A stretch of DNA of 17,183 nucleotides from an uncultured Collinsella sp. (GTDB lineage Bacteria; Actinomycetota; Coriobacteriia; Coriobacteriales; Coriobacteriaceae), in NCBI GenBank assembly GCA_900544995.1, contig UQXC01000043.1, positions 1-17,183 of the forward strand. Direction: 5' to 3'. The position numbers were made by a program, and so were the translations under genes. The notes beneath the pieces were generated by a model. It searched no databases, had not been told where the DNA came from, and saw nothing but the letters and a program-made list of their open reading frames with translations. Below are positions 1 to 6,137 of the stretch, in pieces; within the stretch, counting starts at the first letter, position 1, and the number at the start of each line of letters is the position of its first letter.

Positions 1-1052
1 GCTCGACGGTGAGGGGCGGGTGAGATGCCCTCGGCGGCGGCGCCAGCCTGCAGCGAGGTGGTCGCAAACGGCGTGGGCGGCTGCTGCTTGCGCGAACGCT
101 TGGTCACCGCGGCGACGGTTGCCGTCGCAACGCCGTCAACGTGGCCGTACGCCGCCTCAGCAGCATCCTTGTCGGTAAAGCGCGCCGTCTTGTGCGCAAT
201 CTTAAAGCGGTCGTCCTCGGCAGCACCCTGTGCGGCGCCCATGCCGCGGATCTGCCAATAGTCCTCGGGCACAAACGCCATGCGCTCGCGCTCGCGCTCG
301 ACCACCAGGGCAAGCGTCGGCGTCTGCACACGGCCGGCAGAGCGCACGTTACCAAAGCCGCCAAACTTGGCGAGCGTCAGGTAGCGCGTGAGCACCGCAC
401 CCCAAATGAGGTCGATGTGCTGGCGGCTCTCGCCGGCGTCGGCCAGATTCTGGTCGAGCGAGACGAGATTATCGAAGGCCTGCGTGATCTCGGCCTTGGT
501 AAACGAAGAGTACTGGGCGCGGGCAACCGGCAAGTCCGGCGCCACCTCGCGCACCTTGTTAAGGGCGTCCGAACCGATTAGCTCGCCCTCGCGATCGAAG
601 TCCGTGGCGATAATGACGCTGTCAGACTTTTTAGCGAGGTTCTTGAGCGAACGAATGAGTTCCTTTTCGGCCGGTAGCTTAATGACGGGCGCCCAGGTGA
701 GGTAAGGCAGGCTCTCGAGCTTCCAGCCCTTGATAGAAATGCCGTCGGCAAGGAACGGCTTGCGCTTGGTGTCGTAAGGCGGGCGGGCAAGACCATCGGG
801 CATATCGGCCGGCAACATCTCGCCGTCCTCGGTGACCGAATACCAACCCAGCTTTTTATCGAACAGCACGCTGTCGCAAAAATCGGGCGCTAGGATGTGA
901 CCGGCAAGGCCGATGGTCACGCACTCCTCGCCCTTCCACTCAAAACGGTAGATGGCGGTGTTGTACACCTTGTCCTTTTTGGGCTTGCCCGTGGACAGAC
1001 GCTCGGCAATCTGACGCGCGGCGTCGTTTTTCTCGGCGATGATGAGCTTCAA
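1..1052 (-). CDS. Type IA DNA topoisomerase, archaeal TopA/TopB-like, N-terminal 350 residues (runs off left edge)
   Basis: The minus-strand frame is open from a TTG at 1052 to the window edge, giving 350 residues. It opens with a TOPRIM domain (KLIIAEKND at residues 2-10) and has the metal-binding DFDREGE at 151-157. SAGRVQTPT at 238-246 is the conserved strand/helix preceding the gate domain. The start of the next core segment (PFATTSLQ, 328-335) is also present. The catalytic tyrosine (usually in a YxRTDS-like motif) should lie beyond the edge. Such enzymes cut one DNA strand through a 5'-phosphotyrosine and relax or decatenate DNA. An in-frame TAG at 1062-1064 leaves TTG as the only reasonable start; AGGAG at 1059-1063 lies six bases upstream. 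The GLAGHILAPDF segment resembles archaeal TopA more than bacterial TopA, so TopB/TopA naming is uncertain. It lies 54 bp after hypB and may be the last gene of the tat-hyp transcript. Confidence 0.88.
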   Translation of the reverse strand, partial: MKLIIAEKNDAARQIAERLSTGKPKKDKVYNTAIYRFEWKGEECVTIGLAGHILAPDFCDSVLFDKKLGWYSVTEDGEMLPADMPDGLARPPYDTKRKPFLADGISIKGWKLESLPYLTWAPVIKLPAEKELIRSLKNLAKKSDSVIIATDFDREGELIGSDALNKVREVAPDLPVARAQYSSFTKAEITQAFDNLVSLDQNLADAGESRQHIDLIWGAVLTRYLTLAKFGGFGNVRSAGRVQTPTLALVVERERERMAFVPEDYWQIRGMGAAQGAAEDDRFKIAHKTARFTDKDAAEAAYGHVDGVATATVAAVTKRSRKQQPPTPFATTSLQAGAAAEGISPAPHRR

Positions 1053-1106
1053 AAGAGGCTCCTATCTCGTATCTCTGCGGCTACGCCCGCCCGTATGGCG
1101 GCCGAC

Positions 1107-1790
1107 TTACGCCCTTGCTTGCTCAATCTGCCCGATGAGCCAATCGCACCAGGCATCCATGCCCTCGCCCTTGCGCGCGCTCACGGCAAACCGCGGCGCC
1201 TGCGGATTGAGGTCATCGAGTGTCTTAGTATACCTATCCATGTCAAAATCGAAAGCCGGAGCCACGTCGACCTTGTTGAGCAGCTGCGCGCCAGCGTGCT
1301 GGAAGATGCCCGGGTACTTGATGGGCTTGTCGTCGCCCTCGGGCACCGAGAGAATCATGATGGACAGGTTTTCGCCCAGGTCAAAGTCGACTGGGCAGAC
1401 CAGGTTACCCACGTTTTCGATAAAGATGACGTCGATGTTATCGAGCCCAACGGCCTGGTCGAACGCGTCAACGGCTTCCATGATCATGTTGCCCTCGAGG
1501 TGGCACAGGCCGCCCGTGTTGATCTGGATGGCAGGCATGCCGGCTTCCTTCATGGTGATGGCGTCGACGTCCGAGGCGATATCGCCTTCGATGACGGCGC
1601 AGCGCAAGCCGGCCTTGTCGCGCAGGCGCTCGTTGGTGCCCAGAATCGTTGTTGTCTTACCCGAGCCGGGGCTCGACAAGACGTTGATCACGTAGGTGTT
1701 TGTCTCATTAAATCGCTGACGCAGCTGATCTGCCAGGCGCTCGTTGCGCGACAGGATCGGCGACGCGATATCAATCGTTTTCTCGGCCAT
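1107..1790 (-). CDS. hypB: HypB, GTPase for nickel insertion into [NiFe]-hydrogenase
   Basis: The 227-residue product matches the SIMIBI GTPase HypB. It has a P-loop SPGSGKT at residues 40-46, switch residues EGD at 68-70, the nickel/zinc site C96-H97 in NTGGLCHLEG, a further ligand C132 in NVGNLVCPVD, and the guanine-specificity motif NKVD at 172-175. HypB works with HypA to deliver Ni2+ to the hydrogenase large subunit, with GTP hydrolysis driving release. The N-terminal CxxCGC high-affinity nickel site and the histidine-rich stretch found in some HypBs are absent, so only the G-domain metal site remains. The ATG is preceded by AAGGAG with a short spacer. hypA lies 55 bp upstream in the same direction. 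No hydrogenase structural gene is in the window. Confidence 0.96.
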   Translation of the reverse strand: MAEKTIDIASPILSRNERLADQLRQRFNETNTYVINVLSSPGSGKTTTILGTNERLRDKAGLRCAVIEGDIASDVDAITMKEAGMPAIQINTGGLCHLEGNMIMEAVDAFDQAVGLDNIDVIFIENVGNLVCPVDFDLGENLSIMILSVPEGDDKPIKYPGIFQHAGAQLLNKVDVAPAFDFDMDRYTKTLDDLNPQAPRFAVSARKGEGMDAWCDWLIGQIEQARA

Positions 1791-1845
1791 ACTTAGCGCT
1801 CCTTAATTTGGCCCCTTTATACCCCATCACCAGATGGCTGGCGGG

Positions 1846-2202
1846 CTAATCGTCGGGGGTTTCGATTTCGATACTGGCGATGTCGAGCTCGCGGCCGTGC
1901 AGCAGGCGCACGTTGGCGCCGCCACATTGGGGGCAGCGGCAATGGAAACGGTCGTGCTCAAAGACCTCACCGCAGTCCAGACACTCGCTTTGTGGATGGA
2001 CTTCCTCCACGGCAAGCTCGCAGCCGCGCGTGAGCGGATCCTCGTCGCGAAACGTCTCCCAGGCAAAGTCGAGCGCCTCGCGCACGATCTCGGTCATATC
2101 CCCGATACGCAGCGTTACCAAAACGGCGCGCGAGGCCCCCGCCCCACGCGCCGCGCGAATCACTGTATCGAGTATGCCGTTGACAATGCCAACCTCGTGC
2201 AT
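1846..2202 (-). CDS. hypA: HypA, nickel metallochaperone for hydrogenase maturation
   Basis: The protein has 118 residues, normal for HypA. It starts MHE, and the N-terminal Met1-His2-Glu3 region binds nickel in this family. A structural zinc site is formed by C74-x-x-C77 and C90-x-x-C93. HypA takes Ni2+ and hands it, through HypB, to the hydrogenase large subunit. The start is fixed by family alignment (MHE) and by GAGGAG about nine bases upstream; this ribosome site lies across the last codons of tatC, whose stop is only 6 bp before the ATG. That close spacing suggests translational coupling to tatC and one transcript with hypB downstream. Confidence 0.95.
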   Translation of the reverse strand: MHEVGIVNGILDTVIRAARGAGASRAVLVTLRIGDMTEIVREALDFAWETFRDEDPLTRGCELAVEEVHPQSECLDCGEVFEHDRFHCRCPQCGGANVRLLHGRELDIASIEIETPDD

Positions 2203-2208
2203 ACCGAT

Positions 2209-3003
2209 TTACTCCTCGTCGTCCTCTTCATCGTCCGAAAACAGGTCCAGACGGCTCACAAACAAGCCCTCCTTGCCCTCGCGCGTGGTAATGACCACGC
2301 GAGCGATGGCGAGCGAAATCTCGTAGAGCGAGAGCAGGGCGCCATACATGAGCCCCAGCGTAACGGGCGAGCCGTCGGGCGTAATCACAGCCGAGCCCAC
2401 AAGCAGGCCAACGTATACATAACGCCAGGCACTGCGGAAGGCCGCGTAGGACACGATGTGGAAGACGGACAGGTAGAAGATGATGAGCGGCAGCTCAAAC
2501 GCCACGCCAAAGCCAATCATAAAGAGCAGCTCCATGTTGACGTAGTTCTCCAGATCGGGCAGCGCCGTAGCGACGGCCGAGGTCTCGCCGATGAGCCACT
2601 CAAAGCCTGCAGGGATGATGATGAAGTAGCAAAAGATTGCGCCCAGGAAGAACAGCACCGTCGAGGCGAGCACCGTGGGCACGACCCACTTGCGCTCGTT
2701 GGGTCGAAGCGCCGGCAGGAAAAACGCCAGAATCTGCCAGATGATCATGGGCGTGCACATGACCACGGCCATCTTGATGGCCAGCGAGAAGCGCAAGCCA
2801 AAGCCGCCGAGCGTGGTAGTGATGTAGAACTTACCGTCCGGCACAAAGGAGCGGATGGGATCTTCCAGGATGTCGAGCACTACAGGCGTGGCGAAATACA
2901 GCACGATAGCGGCGGCAAACACCGACACGACCACGATAGTCAGGCGGCGACGGAGTTCCCCCAGGTGATCGAAAAGCGGCATTCGCGCAGGTCCGATAGG
3001 CAT
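2209..3003 (-). CDS. tatC: TatC, core subunit of the twin-arginine translocase
   Basis: The 264-residue integral membrane protein has the TatC signature HLGELRRRL near the N-terminus (E16, R18 and R20 align with the signal-peptide-binding E15/R17/R19 of E. coli). FFLPALRPNER (E103) lies in the next cytoplasmic loop, and FELPLIIFYLSVFHIVS comes in the later membrane segments, with about six helices overall. TatC recognises RR signal peptides of folded exported proteins. The tail (DDEEDDEE) is strongly acidic. The ATG overlaps the tatA stop by one base (TAATG), so the two are translationally coupled. Met8 is a possible alternative start. hypA follows after 6 bp. Confidence 0.96.
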   Translation of the reverse strand: MPIGPARMPLFDHLGELRRRLTIVVVSVFAAAIVLYFATPVVLDILEDPIRSFVPDGKFYITTTLGGFGLRFSLAIKMAVVMCTPMIIWQILAFFLPALRPNERKWVVPTVLASTVLFFLGAIFCYFIIIPAGFEWLIGETSAVATALPDLENYVNMELLFMIGFGVAFELPLIIFYLSVFHIVSYAAFRSAWRYVYVGLLVGSAVITPDGSPVTLGLMYGALLSLYEISLAIARVVITTREGKEGLFVSRLDLFSDDEEDDEE

Positions 3004-3578
3004 TACTCATCGCCTCCCTTCGGGGCGTCGGCGGCAGCAGCGTCGTCCTCGGCCTCGAGCTCGCGAGCGAGCTGGTCGACGATGGCCTTGCGCTTACGGG
3101 GACGACGGGCGTAGAGGTCAGCCGTCGTGGGCTCTGCCGGCTCCGGCTCGGGCTCCGGCTCTGCAGCAGGCTCGGGCTCGGCGGCGGCAGCAGCAGGCTC
3201 GGCCTTGGCAGGCTCGGCGCTCTCGGCCTCAGTCTTCTCGACAGCACCCTCGCTCGCGGCCTTCTCGGCAGCAAGGCGGGCGCGGCGCTCGGCAAAGGTC
3301 TCCTTCTTTGCGGGCGCGGCTGCCTCGACGGCATCCTCGTCCGCATCGGAATCGTCATCGGCGGCAGCCTTCTTGGGCTTGACCGGAGCCGAAGCGGCCT
3401 CGCTCACCGGATCGATAATCTCGGACTGAACAACGGCCGTCATCTTTTCCTGCGTCTCGCGGAACTGACGGATGGCACGGCCGATCGTGCGGCCCATCTG
3501 CGGGAGCTTATCCGGGCCAAACAGCAAAAAGCCGAAGACCACGATGATTGCCAGCTCACCCTCTCCAATACCAAACAC
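3003..3578 (-). CDS. tatA: TatA/TatB-family twin-arginine translocase subunit with long Ala/Glu/Pro tail
   Basis: The product begins FGIGEGELAII, has one membrane helix at about residues 6-20, the hinge motif FGPDKLP at 20-26 and an amphipathic helix (GRTIGRAIRQFRETQEKM). This is the TatA/B/E layout. TatA oligomers form the transient pore and TatB-like members help bind substrate; only one such gene is present beside tatC, so it may serve both roles. I chose GTG at 3578 (191 residues) because GGAGG lies five bases upstream and the family starts M-F-G-I-G. An in-frame ATG at 3623 would add 15 untypical residues. The C-terminal 130 residues are low-complexity Ala/Glu/Pro/Lys, longer than in typical TatA, with an E-P repeat run near residues 140-160. 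Confidence 0.92.
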   Translation of the reverse strand: MFGIGEGELAIIVVFGFLLFGPDKLPQMGRTIGRAIRQFRETQEKMTAVVQSEIIDPVSEAASAPVKPKKAAADDDSDADEDAVEAAAPAKKETFAERRARLAAEKAASEGAVEKTEAESAEPAKAEPAAAAAEPEPAAEPEPEPEPAEPTTADLYARRPRKRKAIVDQLARELEAEDDAAAADAPKGGDE

Positions 3579-3653
3579 ACATACCTCCAAGGCTCGATGT
3601 GAGTCGAGCCCGCACCGCGCCATTCGGCCGGAACTCGTCTATTCATTCGGTCA

Positions 3654-3659
3654 AGTATA
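3654..3659 (-). promoter_or_regulatory. Candidate -10 box (TATACT) for the tat-hyp operon
   Basis: On the minus strand TATACT lies 75 bases upstream of the tatA GTG, directly after a 12-bp hairpin. No convincing -35 hexamer lies 16-18 bases further upstream. The same hexamer occurs at similar places before the aminotransferase, pcrA and the GntR gene, which raises its weight somewhat. Confidence 0.35.
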
Positions 3660-3687
3660 GCGCTCGGACGTCAAAACGTCCGAGCGC
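3660..3687 (-). terminator. 12-bp perfect hairpin between the STAS gene and tatA
   Basis: GCGCTCGGACGT (3660-3671) pairs with ACGTCCGAGCGC (3676-3687) around a four-base loop. It lies 45 bp after the stop of the STAS gene and just before a TATACT box. There is no proper T-run after it on the minus strand (TATACTTG), so it is either a weak terminator for the STAS gene or an operator overlapping the tatA promoter. Confidence 0.5.
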
Positions 3688-3731
3688 ATCACAAACATAT
3701 GCCAAACGGCACGCCCCTTTTGAGGCGGAGC

Positions 3732-4046
3732 TTATGCCGCCGTGATCGAGATCTCCTGGTCGACGCCCAGCAACTGAACCACGCGCATCACCTGGGGCTG
3801 GACATTGGTGCAGCTAAAGCGCTTGCCGTGGTCGACCGCGTGGTGCGCGGCGCCCACGAGCACGCCAATGCCCGTCGAATCGATGTAGCTCACCTGGGCA
3901 AAATCAAGCTCAACGGCCTCGGTGGGCTGCTCGAGCGCCAGGTCGATGGCATTGCGCAGGCTATCGGCGTTAGAGATATCGATCTCGCCGGTTACCTTAA
4001 TGGTGTAGAGCTCTGGCGTGGGGTTGGTAGAAATTCCCAAATCCAT
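3732..4046 (-). CDS. STAS-domain anti-sigma-factor antagonist (SpoIIAA/RsbV type)
   Basis: The 104-residue protein is a single STAS domain. The phosphorylatable serine is S57 in YIDSTGIGVL (54-63), next to the conserved D56. GEIDISNADSLRNAI at 20-34 is the typical first strand-helix. In the family, the unphosphorylated protein binds an anti-sigma kinase (SpoIIAB/RsbW) and frees a sigma factor; kinase phosphorylation of the serine switches this off. Neither a kinase nor a sigma-factor gene is next to it, so its partner must be encoded elsewhere. AAAGGAG lies about seven bases before the ATG. The aminotransferase stop is 51 bp upstream in the same direction, so co-transcription is possible. The target sigma factor cannot be told from this sequence. 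Confidence 0.9.
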   Translation of the reverse strand: MDLGISTNPTPELYTIKVTGEIDISNADSLRNAIDLALEQPTEAVELDFAQVSYIDSTGIGVLVGAAHHAVDHGKRFSCTNVQPQVMRVVQLLGVDQEISITAA

Positions 4047-4097
4047 GTATACGCTCCTTTACATATCGAAAGTGCGGATAGTACGGGAAGCCGCGCG

Positions 4098-5402
4098 TTA
4101 GACGCGCTCGGCACGAGCAAGCTCAGCAGCGACGAGCTTAACAGCCAGCACCAGCACATCGAGCGCTGCCTCCAGGTCCTCGACCGTGGGATAGCTCGGC
4201 GCGATGCGGATGTTGGTGTCGCGCGGGTCCTTGCCATAAGGCCAGGTGGCACCAGCCGGCGTGAGCTTGACGCCCAGGTCGGCACAAAGTGCGGCGACCT
4301 TCTGGGCAGAGCCCTCGGGACCATCAAAGCTCACAAAGTAGCCGCCGCGGGGATGCGTCCAAGTGGCGCAACCCGTATCGCCCAGACCCTCAGTGAGTTT
4401 GCGCTCAACGGCCTCAAAGCGCGGGCGCAAGAACTCGGCATGCTTTTTCATATGCTCCTTGACCGCCTCGATGGTGGGAAGGAAACGCACGTGACGCAGC
4501 TGGTTGAGCTTGTCGGCGCTGATAAGACCTGCCTTCAGGCGCTTGGAGAACTCGGCGATAACCGCGGGGCTCGCACCGATAAAGCCGATGCCGGCGCCCG
4601 GGAAGGTGATCTTGGACGTCGAGGCAAAGGCCACCACGCGATCCTCGGTGCCCGCCGCGCGAGCAAGATCGAAGATGTTGGCGAGTTCGTCGGGCTCGTC
4701 GTACAGGTCGTGCACGCAGTAGGCGTTGTCCCAGAAGATGCGGAAATCGGGCGCGGCCGTGGGCATCTCGACCAGGCGACGCACGGTGTCCTCGCTAAAG
4801 GTGATGCCCGTGGGGTTGGAATACTTGGGCACGCACCAGATGCCCTTGATGGAGTCGTCGGCGGCAACCAGGCGCTCGACCTCGTCCATGTCGGGGCCGT
4901 TGTCGGTCATCGCGACGGGGACGTTCTCGATACCCAGATCGGCGGTGATGCCAAAGTGGCGGTCGTAGCCGGGAACAGGACACAGGAATTTGACCTTCTT
5001 GCCGTCGCGCGCGGCCTCGTAAGCCTCCCAGGGCTCGCTGCCGCACGAACCGCAACGCCAGAACATGCCGGCGATGTCGTGCTCAATCAGCAGGCTCGAC
5101 GAACCCAGCACGAGCGTCTGCTCGGCGGGGCAGCCCAGGAACTCCCCCGCCAGCTTGCGTGCCGAGGGAATGCCCTCGAAGCAGCCGTAGTTGGAGCAGT
5201 CGACGTTGCCATCGTGCAGATCGGCGTCGGCGTTGAGGATATCGAGCATGGGGCGCGAGATGTCAACCTGGGAGGGCGACGGCTTGCCGCGGGCCATGTC
5301 GAGCGCCAGACCCTTGGCCTTGACCTGGGCGACCTCGGCTTTGAGCGCCTCTATGGCGGCATCGAGTTCGGTGGTTTCCATCTTCTGGTAGATCGTCTGC
5401 AT
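4098..5402 (-). CDS. PLP-dependent aspartate aminotransferase, subgroup Ib (Corynebacterium AspT-like)
   Basis: This is a 434-residue fold-type I aminotransferase. It carries LDMARGKPSPSQ at 34-45, CPVPGYDRHF at 141-150, YSNPTG at 194-199 (N196), WDNAY at 224-228, the PLP lysine K264 in STSKITFPGAG, and the substrate-carboxylate arginine R399 in NIRIAPS. The order and wording of these motifs match, from memory, the Corynebacterium glutamicum subgroup Ib aspartate aminotransferase (Aminotran_MocR family), which interconverts aspartate and 2-oxoglutarate with oxaloacetate and glutamate. A different amino-acid substrate is possible. I kept the first ATG: AAAGG lies about ten bases upstream, while Met8 has no ribosome site. 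A TATACT box is at 5444-5449. Confidence 0.92.
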   Translation of the reverse strand: MQTIYQKMETTELDAAIEALKAEVAQVKAKGLALDMARGKPSPSQVDISRPMLDILNADADLHDGNVDCSNYGCFEGIPSARKLAGEFLGCPAEQTLVLGSSSLLIEHDIAGMFWRCGSCGSEPWEAYEAARDGKKVKFLCPVPGYDRHFGITADLGIENVPVAMTDNGPDMDEVERLVAADDSIKGIWCVPKYSNPTGITFSEDTVRRLVEMPTAAPDFRIFWDNAYCVHDLYDEPDELANIFDLARAAGTEDRVVAFASTSKITFPGAGIGFIGASPAVIAEFSKRLKAGLISADKLNQLRHVRFLPTIEAVKEHMKKHAEFLRPRFEAVERKLTEGLGDTGCATWTHPRGGYFVSFDGPEGSAQKVAALCADLGVKLTPAGATWPYGKDPRDTNIRIAPSYPTVEDLEAALDVLVLAVKLVAAELARAERV

Positions 5403-5443
5403 GGGTGCGACCTTTCGCGAAGCGGTACGTTGCAGTTCGTCTA

Positions 5444-5449
5444 AGTATA
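5444..5449 (-). promoter_or_regulatory. Candidate -10 box (TATACT) for the aminotransferase
   Basis: TATACT on the minus strand lies 41 bases before the aminotransferase ATG, in the divergent gap with the small plus-strand gene. At a 17-base spacer the -35 position reads ATAACG, which is weak. Confidence 0.4.
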
Positions 5450-5551
5450 GACCGCCACCGCCGCAACGTTATGAAGCCGTGATAGATTAAGTCCATCGCA
5501 ATGAATTACGAATCGCCGCGCATGTCGGCGTGGGGCGCCCAAGGAGGCACT

Positions 5552-5806
5552 ATGGAGTATGGATCGTTTCAGGCCGAAGAATTCGGCGACCTGCAGCGCC
5601 TGGTCGACGGGCTGTTTTACGACCGCCACGCCATCGACCGCCTGGACCTCATCGTGCAGGCCGAAATCTTGGACCTGGCACCCGATCTCATGGAGATCGT
5701 CAACCTGCTACCGCCCGGCTACTACGACCGCCAATCGCTTTGCGACCAGCTCAACTCCGCCTTGGCCGCCCACGGCTGGGGCGCCGTCTACGGCACCGTG
5801 GAATAA
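5552..5806 (+). CDS. Small acidic protein of unknown function (84 aa)
   Basis: I do not recognise this gene. The ATG at 5552 follows AAGGAGG (5541-5547) at ideal spacing and gives 84 residues. An in-frame ATG at 5501 would add 17 residues but lacks a ribosome site. The protein is acidic, has no signal peptide or membrane segment, and looks mostly helical. The second half (LMEIVNLLPPGYYDRQSLCDQL begins near residue 48) recalls the 'LPDREYxSxxEV' layout of DUF2795-type small proteins; that is a loose visual resemblance only. It stands alone, divergent from the aminotransferase, and a hairpin terminator lies 78 bp after the stop. A real gene is likely from the ribosome site and coding-like composition. 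Confidence 0.72.
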   Translation: MEYGSFQAEEFGDLQRLVDGLFYDRHAIDRLDLIVQAEILDLAPDLMEIVNLLPPGYYDRQSLCDQLNSALAAHGWGAVYGTVE

Positions 5807-5850
5807 CCTAGTCATTGGGGCCTGTGGTCAAAAAATAGCAAATATGAGTA

Positions 5851-5871
5851 CTGTTACTTTTTTAGTAACAG
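5851..5871. repeat. 8-bp inverted repeat with T5 loop
   Basis: CTGTTACT (5851-5858) and AGTAACAG (5864-5871) flank five T residues. The stem is AT-rich and lies 45 bp after the small gene. It has no T-run after it, so it is not a standard terminator. It may be part of a dispersed repeat or a protein-binding site. Confidence 0.5.
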
Positions 5872-5884
5872 CGATTTTGAATTA

Positions 5885-5906
5885 AAAAGGCCAGTCTTGG
5901 CCTTTT
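5885..5906 (+). terminator. Rho-independent terminator after the small protein gene
   Basis: AAAAGGCCA (5885-5893) pairs with TGGCCTTTT (5898-5906) around GTCT. The A-run before and T-run after make it usable in both directions. It lies 78 bp after the 5806 stop. Confidence 0.75.
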
Positions 5907-6008
5907 GTGTCCGGTTTTGGAAGGATGCATCGGCATTTTTCGTCCAGCCACGCAATCGTTAATGCACAGACAGAATAGATTTGTACATTATTTTTCGCGC
6001 CTAAAATG

Positions 6009-6047
6009 AAACGCCGTTTGTGACAGTACTCACAAACGGCGTTTTTT
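6009..6047. terminator. Strong bidirectional terminator between the convergent small gene and nhaA
   Basis: A 15-bp perfect stem (6009-6023 with 6030-6044; core ACGCCGTTTGTGA) encloses the loop CAGTAC. On the plus strand it runs into six T residues (6042-6047). On the minus strand it is followed by TTTCATTTT, so it can also end the nhaA transcript, whose stop is 91 bp away. Confidence 0.85.
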
Positions 6048-6137
6048 GGCCACTGGGGTGTCCGGCAGGTGGCAAGTACCACTCAAAACCGCGTTTTACA
6101 CGCGCTCGAGCAGGCTCTGGCGTCTGTTTCTACGCGC

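Larger units (their letters stand above)
5807..6137. other. AT-rich intergenic region with three stem-loops, no convincing gene
   Basis: This gap between the small protein and nhaA (both ending into it) is much richer in A+T than its surroundings up to about 6050. It holds three hairpins at 5851-5871, 5885-5906 and 6009-6044. A 13-codon frame starting ATGAGTACTG at 5845 spans the first hairpin but has no ribosome site. The 90 bases from 6048 to 6137 show nothing further. Confidence 0.6.

Noticed and set aside
1834..3114. 426-codon plus-strand frame opposite hypA and tatC
   Set aside because: The antisense composition is His/Arg/Asp-rich and it covers two coupled real genes and part of a third.
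3127..3429. Gly/Ser/Ala repeat protein on the plus strand
   Set aside because: It is the complement of the low-complexity tatA tail; the repeat arises from Glu/Ala/Pro codons on the other strand.
3699..5444. 581-codon plus-strand open frame opposite the STAS and aminotransferase genes
   Set aside because: It spans two well-supported minus-strand genes and their gap, has no ribosome site and no recognisable domain.
5882..6082. 66-codon minus-strand frame with a CxxC pair in the AT-rich gap
   Set aside because: It reads through the 15-bp terminator stem and has no ribosome site. The cysteines look accidental.
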